The notes under the pieces are model-generated. The model saw nothing but the letters and a program-made list of their open reading frames with translations, had not been told where the DNA came from and did not search any database. Both the position numbers and the translations under genes were made by a program. A stretch of DNA of 5,599 bases from Moraxellaceae bacterium UBA2031 (GTDB lineage: Bacteria; Pseudomonadota; Gammaproteobacteria; Pseudomonadales; Moraxellaceae), in assembly GCA_002333145.1 (NCBI GenBank), contig DDBN01000053.1, positions 15,254-20,852 on the forward strand, read 5' to 3'. Within the stretch, counting starts at the first letter, position 1, and the number at the start of each line of letters is the position of its first letter. This document shows positions 1-5,599 of the stretch, piece after piece.

Positions 1-2579
1 TCTGCCATGTCCTTGTTCTGGCCTTCCGTCTGGAAACGATACCCCGGCGGCAGCTTGATCGAATCCTGTAGCTGTTTGATGTCCACGCCAATATCTCCAG
101 CAGGTCGGCCTTCAACGTTGGCTTGTATCATTACCTCGCGGAACAGGTTACGGCGATTGATTTGGGCGGCACCTTTAGTCTCAGAGATCTGCACCACCTG
201 CCCCAGCGTAATCATATTGGGAGCACCGGTAGCGGGATTTATCACTCCACTGGCAATGGGAAGATTCCCCAGATCGTTAACCGTCTGACGTTCACTTCGT
301 GGCAATTGCACATTTACATCGTAGTTCTCGCCGCGAGCATCCTGCCAAGTCGTTACATCATCTCCGGCCAGCAATGGACGCAGTGTTGCTCCTAACTTGC
401 CGATACTTAAGCCAAGATCAGCAGCTTGTTCACGATTAACATTGACTGCCACTGTTGGCTTGGGTGCCAAGAGCGAGGTTTCAATATCCACCAGACCATG
501 AATCTTGTGCATGCCCGCGACAATCTGATCGGAAATCTTGCGTAACTCGTCAAGATCCTCGCCCTGCACAGAAAGCATGATGGGCTTGAGTCCGCCCGAA
601 ACGGCTTCTTTCGCTGCGGCAACAGACGTTAGCGATATCCCTGCTACCAGTGCCAGGCGCTTACGCATATCACTGGTCAATTCTTTCTGACTGCGCTGAC
701 GCTGCGACTTAGGCTTGAGCTTCACACGAATACCAGCGTGATCTTTGCCGACATTCATACCGGTATTGATCGTGGCGTAACTGGCCAGCACTTCCGGGTA
801 TTGCCGGATAATGGCATCCACCTGCAACACTTTCTGTTGCGTGTACTCCAGAGAGGAACCGGCTGGTGTTTGGAATTTCACGCCAATTTCCGAGAGATCC
901 GGCTCTGGCACAAACTCGCCACCGATATTCTTGGCCAGCGCAAAAGCACCGAACAGACTCGCCAGCGCAATGCCCATGGTTGCCATACGATGACGCAGTG
1001 CCCAGCTGATAATTGTCTGGTACAGCTCACCCAAACGCTCTAGCCAATCCGAGAAGGCATCCAGTTTACGACCCAGCCACGATGTTTTCTTGCGACCATG
1101 TACATCCGGGTCCGGCCACACCGACGAGAGCATCGGATCAAGGGTGAAGCTGACAAACATCGAGAGCAGAACGGCTGACGATACCGTCACCCCAAATTGA
1201 TAGAAGAAACGACCAATAATGCCGCCCATAAAAGCCACGGGCAAAAACACCGCAACAATCGCCAGTGTCGTGGCCAGCACGGCCAAGCCAATTTCACGGG
1301 TTCCTTCAAGCGCTGCCGTACGATGGTCTTTGCCCATGGCTGCATGACGCACAATGTTTTCACGCACCACGATGGCATCGTCAATGAGCAGACCAATACA
1401 CAGCGACAAGGCCATGAGGGTCATCAAATTAAGCGTGAAACCAAAGAAGTAAACAGCAAACAATGTACCCAGCAGTGAGATGGGCAGCGTTAAACCGGTA
1501 ATAACAGTGGAACGCCACGACCCCAAAAAGAGAAACACGATGAGGATGGCCAGCAAGGCGCCTTCGACAAGCGTTTTCTGCACATCAATCAATGAGGCAC
1601 GAATCGACTTGGAGCTATCCGCCACCTCAATCATTTTCACGCCGGCAGGGATTTCTTTTAATAGCTCTTCCATTACCTCGTGCGACTTATCTACCACATC
1701 AATGGTATTGGCACCGGATGACTTGATGACATCGACCGAAACCGCACGTTCGCCATTGATCATGGCAGACGATACAAGCTCCTGCTCTCCATCAACTACG
1801 TCAGCCACCTGCTCAAGATACACAGGGCCCGCAGCGCGCTGTGCGACGATCAGACGACGGAAGTCTTTTGGATTGGCAATGCGCCCTTTAATCTGGACGA
1901 TCTGCTCGACATTATTCAGAGTAAGAGAGCCGGCTGGCAGTTCCTGATTTTCGGTGCGCAGCATCTGCACGACCTGATCAACGCCAACACCATAGGCACG
2001 TAGCCGCTCAGGACGAATGAAGACGCGGATTTCTCGCTTCACTGCACCAATCACTTCAACCTTGCCCACACCAGACACCGTCTGGAAGCGCTTTTTAACT
2101 TTCTGCTCAATCCATGTCGACACTTCACGCGGCGTTAGCGTGGTCGAGGTAAAGGCCAGCGATAGCACCGGTACAGCGCCAGGGTTGTAGCGCTCAATAA
2201 TAGGGTCATCCACCTCATCACGAAACTCGTTCTTGATAAGAGCAATCTTGTCGCGCACATCCTGTACGGCCACGTTGACCGGCACATTCAGGAAAAACTC
2301 GATAGCAACAAAAGAACGCCCTTCATACGATGTGGAGAACACACGTTTGACGCCGGCAATAGTATTCACGGCATCTTCAATTTTGCGCGTGACATCCGAC
2401 TCCACCACTTCCGGTGAGGCGCCAATATAATTGGTATTGATGATGACAAACGGAAACTCGACGTTGGGAAACTCTTCAACGCCAATGTCTTTCCACGAAA
2501 AAAGGCCCAGCACCATGAGAGCAAACATCATCATGGCGGCAAAAACGGGGTTATTAATACTGACGCGGGTAAGCCACAT
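1..2579 (-). CDS. RND-family efflux pump permease (HAE1/AcrB-type), C-terminus cut by window edge
   Basis: Inner-membrane, proton-driven drug/solute exporter of a tripartite pump; it works with the adaptor encoded just upstream. The frame is open for 859 codons from the ATG at 2579 to the left edge, with no frameshift. The start MWLTRVSINNPVF is typical of the family. TM1 is about residues 10-30, followed by a periplasmic porter loop (about 31-335). TM2-TM6 lie near 338-355, 361-381, 385-405, 430-451 and 462-484, and TM7 near 531-549, followed by the second periplasmic loop up to the edge. TM4 carries GLLIDDAIVV with adjacent Asp400/Asp401, matching the proton-relay pair Asp407/Asp408 of AcrB; this places it in the hydrophobe/amphiphile (HAE) rather than the metal (HME) group. 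Family members are about 1030-1050 residues, so TM8-TM12 and the relay Lys lie outside the window. Substrate cannot be inferred. Confidence 0.96.
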   Translation of the reverse strand, partial: MWLTRVSINNPVFAAMMMFALMVLGLFSWKDIGVEEFPNVEFPFVIINTNYIGASPEVVESDVTRKIEDAVNTIAGVKRVFSTSYEGRSFVAIEFFLNVPVNVAVQDVRDKIALIKNEFRDEVDDPIIERYNPGAVPVLSLAFTSTTLTPREVSTWIEQKVKKRFQTVSGVGKVEVIGAVKREIRVFIRPERLRAYGVGVDQVVQMLRTENQELPAGSLTLNNVEQIVQIKGRIANPKDFRRLIVAQRAAGPVYLEQVADVVDGEQELVSSAMINGERAVSVDVIKSSGANTIDVVDKSHEVMEELLKEIPAGVKMIEVADSSKSIRASLIDVQKTLVEGALLAILIVFLFLGSWRSTVITGLTLPISLLGTLFAVYFFGFTLNLMTLMALSLCIGLLIDDAIVVRENIVRHAAMGKDHRTAALEGTREIGLAVLATTLAIVAVFLPVAFMGGIIGRFFYQFGVTVSSAVLLSMFVSFTLDPMLSSVWPDPDVHGRKKTSWLGRKLDAFSDWLERLGELYQTIISWALRHRMATMGIALASLFGAFALAKNIGGEFVPEPDLSEIGVKFQTPAGSSLEYTQQKVLQVDAIIRQYPEVLASYATINTGMNVGKDHAGIRVKLKPKSQRQRSQKELTSDMRKRLALVAGISLTSVAAAKEAVSGGLKPIMLSVQGEDLDELRKISDQIVAGMHKIHGLVDIETSLLAPKPTVAVNVNREQAADLGLSIGKLGATLRPLLAGDDVTTWQDARGENYDVNVQLPRSERQTVNDLGNLPIASGVINPATGAPNMITLGQVVQISETKGAAQINRRNLFREVMIQANVEGRPAGDIGVDIKQLQDSIKLPPGYRFQTEGQNKDMA

Positions 2580-2588
2580 GCTCTTGTA

Positions 2589-2593
2589 CTCCT
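2589..2593 (-). promoter_or_regulatory. Ribosome binding site of the RND pump gene
   Basis: AGGAG on the minus strand, 9 bases before the ATG at 2579. It lies inside the 24-base gap after the adaptor stop codon, so the pump has its own initiation signal within the operon and supports the chosen start. Confidence 0.75.
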
Positions 2594-2603
2594 GTCTGGT
2601 GGC

Positions 2604-3725
2604 TTACTGGCCGAGGGTGACCTGTTTAGCAGCATGATTGGCTGCCTGGTCGTTCAGGTTAGCAACCACAACCGTCTCTCCTTCGGCAACACCCGCGCTG
2701 ATAATGGCTTCGCCTGCACGCTCATCCACGGCGCCAACGGTTACCTGACGAAGATTTAGCTTTCCATCTTTCAGTACAAACACCGTGCTGCCCTTCTCAC
2801 CTTGACGTAATGCAGTGATCGGCACGATCAGTGCCTCCTCGCCCGTACCAGAGGTAATCACGCCTCGTGCAAACATACCGCCCTTGAGCGCAGCTTCAGG
2901 GTTGCTCACGCGTACATACACGGCAATGGTGCGTGTTGCGGCATCGGCAACCGGATTGATACGAGACACTTGGCCTTTAAACTGACGACTGCCAAAACCA
3001 TCCACAGTGAATACCACTGACTGGCCCACACGCACGCGAGGCACTTCGGCAGCTGGCACGGAGGCCTGCAATTCCAGTTGTCCCAAGTCAACAATATCGA
3101 ACAGACGCGAATCCATCATGACGCTACTGCCCGGCTCAACATAACGCTTGGCGACGATCCCGCTCATCGGTGCTCGCACCTCAGTATCACTCAGTGCCTT
3201 GCGGGTAATATCGACCATGGCCTGCTCGGCACGAACGGCGGCCTCTCTTGCACTCGCCTCACCTTCACTGCGGGCAAAATCATTTTCGGAGAAGTAATTT
3301 TTTTCAAACAACTTGCGATTGCGCTCGACCAATGCCTGAGTAAGCTGCGCTTCTACCTTGGCGGCGGCAAGTTGTGCCTCTGCCTGTTTCACTCGTGCTT
3401 CCAAATCCTGTGCACCCAAACGCGCAAGCAACTGCCCCTTTTGCACATGCTCACCCTCGCGCACCAAGACGGCGGCAATATCTGAACCAACACGGGCCTG
3501 TACGGTGGTTTGATTAACGGCCTGCAGACCCCCTGTGATGGGCAGACCGCCAGCTAGCACACCTCGCTTCACTGTTGCCACATCTGCTGCCAGCAACTCC
3601 AGTGGCGCATCCGTTGTAGTCACCGCTGCCACCTGATTTTTTTTATCACCACAGGCAGTCACACCCAGCGCGGAAACAAGCGTCAGCAAGACGAGCACAG
3701 AACGGGAAGAGATCGGAAAAGTCAT
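2604..3725 (-). CDS. RND efflux periplasmic adaptor subunit (membrane fusion lipoprotein, AcrA/MexA-type)
   Basis: Periplasmic adaptor that would link the RND pump to an outer-membrane channel. It has 373 residues, normal for the family. Residues 1-25 form a lipoprotein signal: a short Ser/Arg N-region, a Leu/Val-rich core, then the lipobox VTAC with the lipidated Cys at 25 followed by GDKKN. The barrel-sandwich (lipoyl-like) halves lie near residues 68-104, including VREGEHVQKGQLLARL, and 181-212, including VRAPMSGIVAKRYVEPG. Between them an Ala/Glu/Gln-rich alpha-helical hairpin spans about 105-180. The beta-barrel domain follows (about 216-292, with the family-like PVADAATRTIAVYVRV and KGGMFARG), then a membrane-proximal domain to the end. 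The start ATG overlaps the repressor stop as ATGA, suggesting translational coupling, and the pump gene follows after 24 bases. Pairing with that pump is inferred from the order and from family knowledge. Confidence 0.95.
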   Translation of the reverse strand: MTFPISSRSVLVLLTLVSALGVTACGDKKNQVAAVTTTDAPLELLAADVATVKRGVLAGGLPITGGLQAVNQTTVQARVGSDIAAVLVREGEHVQKGQLLARLGAQDLEARVKQAEAQLAAAKVEAQLTQALVERNRKLFEKNYFSENDFARSEGEASAREAAVRAEQAMVDITRKALSDTEVRAPMSGIVAKRYVEPGSSVMMDSRLFDIVDLGQLELQASVPAAEVPRVRVGQSVVFTVDGFGSRQFKGQVSRINPVADAATRTIAVYVRVSNPEAALKGGMFARGVITSGTGEEALIVPITALRQGEKGSTVFVLKDGKLNLRQVTVGAVDERAGEAIISAGVAEGETVVVANLNDQAANHAAKQVTLGQ

Positions 3726-4519
3726 GTTGCAGCAACTCCAGGGTTCTTGTTGTCAGACGTTGGCGCAATCCCTCGCCACAGCATGTCCAGAATGCCCGAT
3801 GCAAGGGCGTTAAGATCAATTCGGTCCGGCTGAGTGAGCCAAGCAAGGATAAGACCATCACCCAAGGCGAACCAGAAGCTGGCCATTAATTCAGGGTCGA
3901 TATCCTGACGGATAAGGCCAGCCGTCTGCATATCCCGCACCATGCCACCCGCAAACTCCCAGCCCTGTGCATAAAACTGTGCAATGCGTTCCCGCACTTC
4001 AGGCTCGCGTGAGTGTCCCATCACCTCGACAAAGAGTCGCGGCCAGTCAGGGTCACTCGTGACACCTTGCAGGCCGTTACTGAATATCCGTGCCATCAGT
4101 TCGGCCGTACTCTCTTGGGTGGCTGACGCCATCATGGCAGCCACCCCTTCTCGCATGGTGGAAATATCACGCTGAAACCGAGAGTCCAGCAATGCGAAAT
4201 AGAGATCATTCTTACTTTTGAAATGCCAGTAGATAGCCCCCTTCGTGAGCCCCGCATCCGACGCCACTTGATCAAGACTTGCCCGTTGAAAACCCTTTTG
4301 ACCAAATACCCGGGCCGCACTCGCAATAATGCGCTCACGGGTATCCTGAACCTGCCCCTGATACGACAGCAGTGCCGAATAGTTATCAGGCGGCCCTAGG
4401 TGCGTACGCACCACGGCCGCCTTTACATTCGCGGCCCGGGCAACGTCCGCCTCGGAAGGTAAACGCGGATGCAAACGGACAGATTCCTCCCGTAAGGCAA
4501 CCAGCAAACTCTCTCTCAT
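3722..4519 (-). CDS. TetR-family repressor of the efflux operon, with an N-terminal extension
   Basis: Probable local repressor of the pump operon; it is the first gene, so it would also control itself. It has 265 residues, against about 190-220 for most TetR proteins. The standard TetR DNA-binding domain begins only near residue 58 (VQDTRERIIASAARVFGQKG). Its helix-turn-helix is about 81-101, including the hallmark LTKGAIYWHFKSK, and is followed by an all-helical ligand/dimer domain to about residue 250. The first 57 residues are extra. ATG at 4519 is preferred because GGAG lies 10 bases upstream, the extension reads as ordinary coding sequence, and no ATG, GTG or TTG lies just before the TetR domain; the nearest alternatives are GTG codons at residues 36 and 37. 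The extension contains a second HTH-like pattern (see findings). The overall layout resembles AcrR/TtgR-type efflux regulators, but the ligand is unknown. Confidence 0.92.
   Translation of the reverse strand: MRESLLVALREESVRLHPRLPSEADVARAANVKAAVVRTHLGPPDNYSALLSYQGQVQDTRERIIASAARVFGQKGFQRASLDQVASDAGLTKGAIYWHFKSKNDLYFALLDSRFQRDISTMREGVAAMMASATQESTAELMARIFSNGLQGVTSDPDWPRLFVEVMGHSREPEVRERIAQFYAQGWEFAGGMVRDMQTAGLIRQDIDPELMASFWFALGDGLILAWLTQPDRIDLNALASGILDMLWRGIAPTSDNKNPGVAAT
3736..3739 (-). promoter_or_regulatory. Ribosome binding site of the adaptor gene
   Basis: GGAG on the minus strand, 10 bases before the ATG at 3725. It sits inside the last codons of the repressor gene, as expected for coupled translation across the ATGA overlap. 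Confidence 0.6.
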
Positions 4520-4529
4520 GGGTGATTAA

Positions 4530-4533
4530 CTCC
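4530..4533 (-). promoter_or_regulatory. Ribosome binding site deciding the long start of the TetR repressor
   Basis: GGAG on the minus strand, 10 bases before the ATG at 4519. The same core and spacing serve the adaptor gene, which favours the long 265-residue form over an internal GTG start. Confidence 0.6.
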
Positions 4534-4550
4534 ATTAGACTCATAGCCCT

Positions 4551-4559
4551 CTTATAGCA
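4551..4559 (-). promoter_or_regulatory. Candidate extended -10 promoter element of the efflux operon
   Basis: The minus strand reads TGCTATAAG, an extended -10 (TGn) followed by TATAAG, which matches the sigma-70 consensus at 5 of 6 bases. The -35 is poor: at an 18-base spacing it is TGTACG (4575-4580). Extended -10 promoters often tolerate this. The predicted start is near 4544, giving a leader of about 25 bases that holds the ribosome site. The would-be spacer is filled by a palindrome (4558-4573), a usual position for a TetR operator. A weaker alternative pairs TTGGGT (4604-4609) with TAGTAT (4580-4585). Confidence 0.45.
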
Positions 4560-4605
4560 TACCGACCAGTATGGCGTACATACTATTCGGCCGGTATGAG
4601 CATAC
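4558..4605. promoter_or_regulatory. Probable TetR operator: alternating CATAC/GTATG half-sites
   Basis: Half-sites alternate: CATAC at 4558-4562, GTATG at 4569-4573, CATAC at 4579-4583, GTATG at 4594-4598 and CATAC at 4601-4605. They make several nested inverted repeats: CATAC-N6-GTATG (4558-4573), AGTATG-N5-CATACT (4568-4584), and an outer pair CATACCG/CGGTATG (4558-4564 and 4592-4598) bounding a 41-base imperfect palindrome. Inverted repeats of this size beside a TetR gene are the usual TetR operator. The motif also resembles the known AcrR operator, which has a CATAC/GTATG core. The binding protein is inferred, most likely the adjacent 265-residue repressor. Confidence 0.65.
4597..4605 (+). 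repeat. Direct repeat TGAGCATAC, copy 1
   Basis: TGAGCATAC occurs here and again at 4681-4689, exactly 84 bases apart start to start. The 7-base core AGCATAC also occurs at 4556-4562. This copy is the last half-site of the operator series on the pump side. Confidence 0.6.
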
Positions 4606-4621
4606 CCAAAAGACTAAGGAC

Positions 4622-4650
4622 TTGATTTCTAATTAATAAATCATTAGATT
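4622..4650 (+). promoter_or_regulatory. Candidate promoter of the CecR-like regulator gene
   Basis: TTGATT (4622-4627, 4 of 6 to the -35 consensus) and TAGATT (4645-4650, 4 of 6 to the -10 consensus) are separated by 17 bases. The predicted start is near 4657, giving a leader of about 35 bases. Many AT-rich hexamers nearby could serve instead. Confidence 0.3.
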
Positions 4651-4657
4651 AAATCAA
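4622..4657. repeat. AT-rich imperfect palindrome, possible second operator
   Basis: Outer arms TTGATTT (4622-4628) and AAATCAA (4651-4657) and inner arms CTAAT (4629-4633) and ATTAG (4643-4647) form an interrupted palindrome, off by three bases on the right side. It lies just upstream of the CecR-like gene and overlaps its candidate promoter, so it could be that protein's own operator. It shares no sequence with the CATAC/GTATG sites. AT-rich DNA makes chance symmetry likely, hence the modest confidence. Confidence 0.35.
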
Positions 4658-4670
4658 CCGTTTAAATCAA
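4649..4670. repeat. Tandem copies of TTAAATCAA
   Basis: TTAAATCAA occurs at 4649-4657 and 4662-4670, 13 bases apart start to start. The first copy contains the right arm of the AT-rich palindrome. It may be a protein-binding repeat or simple AT-rich upstream sequence. Confidence 0.35.
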
Positions 4671-4680
4671 TTATTTTCAT

Positions 4681-4689
4681 TGAGCATAC
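4681..4689 (+). repeat. Direct repeat TGAGCATAC, copy 2, just before the CecR-like start codon
   Basis: Second copy of the 9-base repeat, ending 3 bases before the ATG at 4693. It runs into CATA-CGC-TATG (4685-4695), a short palindrome that takes in the start codon. If a regulator of the pump operon reads this half-site, it could also act on the neighbouring gene. Confidence 0.45.
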
Positions 4690-4692
4690 GCT

Positions 4693-5343
4693 ATGTACCG
4701 TATTCGCCCTCTAGCCTCCGTCGGCACTGACTCCAGTGGTGCTACTCGAGCTGCCCTGATCTCAGCCGCCTCGCCCCTGTTTGCTGACCTGGGTTTTGAG
4801 GCAACACGTATTCGTGACATCGCAGATAAGGCCGGCGCCAATGTCGCCGCAATCAATTATCACTTTGGCAGCAAGATGGGCCTGTATCAGGCGGTGCTAA
4901 AGTCACAGTCGGAGCAGATGATTGCCAATTTCCCGCTGCAGACACCTGAAGTTGAGCTCGCCGCGCCAGAGGAACGCCTACATTGGCTGGTGAAAAGTAT
5001 CTTGCGCCGGGTATTAGGCAGCAACGAAAAGGATCGCCCTACCCGTATGTGCGTGCGTGAGTTTGTGGAGCCTACCGAGGCATTGGATTATCTGGTCAAG
5101 GAAACCGTTGCCGCTCAGCATGAGATCACACGATCCGTCGTAACGGCCGTGGCAGGTCGTGAATTGCAGGAAGATGAGCTCAGCCGTCATGCCATCAGTC
5201 TGGTCAGCCAGTGTATTTATTACGGATTGGCCGAGCCCATGCTGACTCGACTGGGCGTGAAAATTCCACGTACAGAAGATGAAATCGATGTGCTGGCAAC
5301 GCATATTGCGCACTTCAGCCTCGCGGGCATCCGCGCCGCCTGA
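4693..5343 (+). CDS. TetR-family regulator of the CecR/CerR subgroup
   Basis: DNA-binding transcription regulator, 216 residues, normal TetR length. The TetR DNA-binding domain is about residues 17-65: TRAALISAASPLFADLGFEA, then the recognition segment AGANVAAINYHFGSK (47-61). The form GANVAAINYHFGSKMGLY and the later REFVEPTEALDYLV (122-135) are characteristic of E. coli CecR (YbiH) and relatives with the CecR/DUF1956 C-terminal domain. In E. coli, CecR governs an operon containing a membrane fusion protein and an ABC exporter and affects antibiotic sensitivity. Here it stands divergent from an adaptor-RND operon, so an export-related role is plausible but inferred. ATG at 4693 is the only sensible start, about 16 residues before the first helix. 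The ribosome site is weak: only TGAG (4681-4684), 8 bases upstream. No terminator is seen after the stop. Confidence 0.92.
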   Translation: MYRIRPLASVGTDSSGATRAALISAASPLFADLGFEATRIRDIADKAGANVAAINYHFGSKMGLYQAVLKSQSEQMIANFPLQTPEVELAAPEERLHWLVKSILRRVLGSNEKDRPTRMCVREFVEPTEALDYLVKETVAAQHEITRSVVTAVAGRELQEDELSRHAISLVSQCIYYGLAEPMLTRLGVKIPRTEDEIDVLATHIAHFSLAGIRAA

Positions 5344-5359
5344 ACATCCGCCTAATGAA

Positions 5360-5599
5360 TTAGACTTTCCACACGGCATAGCGCCCATGCAGGCGTGCGG
5401 CAACACCGTGAATATCGGCAAACTCAATGTCTAATGACACTTTGCCCTTGCCCTTACGGCGCAGACTATCCGCCAAATGCGTCATATCGGGCAAGGTGAC
5501 GGTTGCGGTGAAATCCCCTTTTAGGGGCTGGCTAAAGTGAAACTGCGCATCATAGACCGCACACTGACAATGCCCAAACAGCGGCTCACTCCACAGCGT
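5360..5599 (-). CDS. Partial gene, C-terminal 79 residues of a probable hotdog-fold thioesterase-like protein
   Basis: An open frame enters from the right edge and ends at TAA (5360-5362), with no stop in 79 codons. The visible end, with SQPLKGDFTATVTLP, a LRRKGKGKVSLDIEF strand segment and a closing AARLHGRYAVWKV, has the alternating strands of the last part of a hotdog fold. It recalls the YiiD C-terminal/DUF4442 type of putative acyl-CoA thioesterase, where a phrase like 'lkGDF/La...lp' is followed by 'RKGRa...v.l.D..g..aA...G.yv'. The catalytic region and start lie outside the window, so function is tentative. The gene converges on the CecR-like gene with 16 bases between stop codons. That the strand is coding is fairly sure; the family name is less so. 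Confidence 0.6.
   Translation of the reverse strand, partial: TLWSEPLFGHCQCAVYDAQFHFSQPLKGDFTATVTLPDMTHLADSLRRKGKGKVSLDIEFADIHGVAARLHGRYAVWKV

Noticed and set aside
1480..1947. 155-codon open frame on the plus strand
   Set aside because: It lies antisense to the RND pump, which is continuous here and well matched to its family. The product is Ser/Thr/Arg-rich with no recognisable domain, a shadow of the pump's codon pattern.
1..2579. Possible frameshift or decay of the pump gene, as no complete open frame is bounded inside the window
   Set aside because: Codon-by-codon reading from 2579 to the edge gives 859 residues with all expected RND landmarks in register; it is simply cut by the window edge.
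3078..3485. 135-codon open frame on the plus strand
   Set aside because: Antisense to the barrel-sandwich and hairpin region of the adaptor protein; no promoter, ribosome site or recognisable domain.
4372..4557. 61-codon open frame on the plus strand running through the TetR start region
   Set aside because: Antisense to the N-terminal extension of the repressor and ending in the promoter region. I considered whether it made the extension non-coding, but the GGAG before 4519 and the HTH-like reading of the extension favour the repressor frame.
5352..5363. CTAATGAATTAG palindrome between the converging genes
   Set aside because: Five-base AT-rich arms with a 2-base centre cannot form a terminator stem; it overlaps a stop codon and is probably chance. 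The CTAAT/ATTAG arms recur in the intergenic palindrome at 4629-4647, but the spacing differs.
5014..5427. 137-codon open frame on the minus strand
   Set aside because: It overlaps both the CecR-like gene and the end of the thioesterase-like gene in another frame; Cys/His-rich composition without family features.
5515..5527. CCCCTTTTAGGGG hairpin as a terminator for the CecR-like gene
   Set aside because: The stem is only 5 bases with no T tract after it, and it lies well inside the coding part of the converging gene.

Overview
The window looks like chromosomal DNA of a gammaproteobacterium of roughly balanced base composition. This rests on the gene types (AcrAB-type efflux parts, a CecR-like TetR regulator) and ordinary gammaproteobacterial codon choice; genus cannot be told from sequence alone. 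Coding density is high: the only real gap is 173 bases (4520-4692). The rest of the spacing is 24 bases, a 4-base overlap and 16 bases.

Left and centre (1-4519, all on the minus strand): a three-gene operon reading leftward, in the order TetR-type repressor (3722-4519), periplasmic adaptor lipoprotein (2604-3725) and RND inner-membrane pump (1-2579, cut by the window edge before its last five membrane helices). Repressor and adaptor share an ATGA stop/start overlap, and the pump starts 24 bases after the adaptor stop. Together the last two would build the inner-membrane and periplasmic parts of a proton-driven tripartite efflux pump. No outer-membrane channel gene is visible; it may lie beyond the left edge or elsewhere.

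Intergenic region (4520-4692): a shared control region between two divergent regulator genes. Its left part holds an alternating series of CATAC/GTATG half-sites, one palindrome of which fills the spacer of a good extended -10 promoter candidate for the pump operon. Its right part is AT-rich, with a separate imperfect palindrome, a 9-base direct repeat and a candidate rightward promoter.

Right (4693-5343, plus strand): a second TetR regulator of the CecR/CerR subgroup. It converges on a partial minus-strand gene (5360-5599), the C-terminal end of a probable hotdog-fold thioesterase-like protein.

The parts are familiar. The less ordinary points are two different TetR regulators back to back over one control region, an N-terminal extension on the pump repressor that looks like a second helix-turn-helix, and the multi-half-site operator next to it. 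I see no mobile element, CRISPR array, RNA gene or wholly new system.
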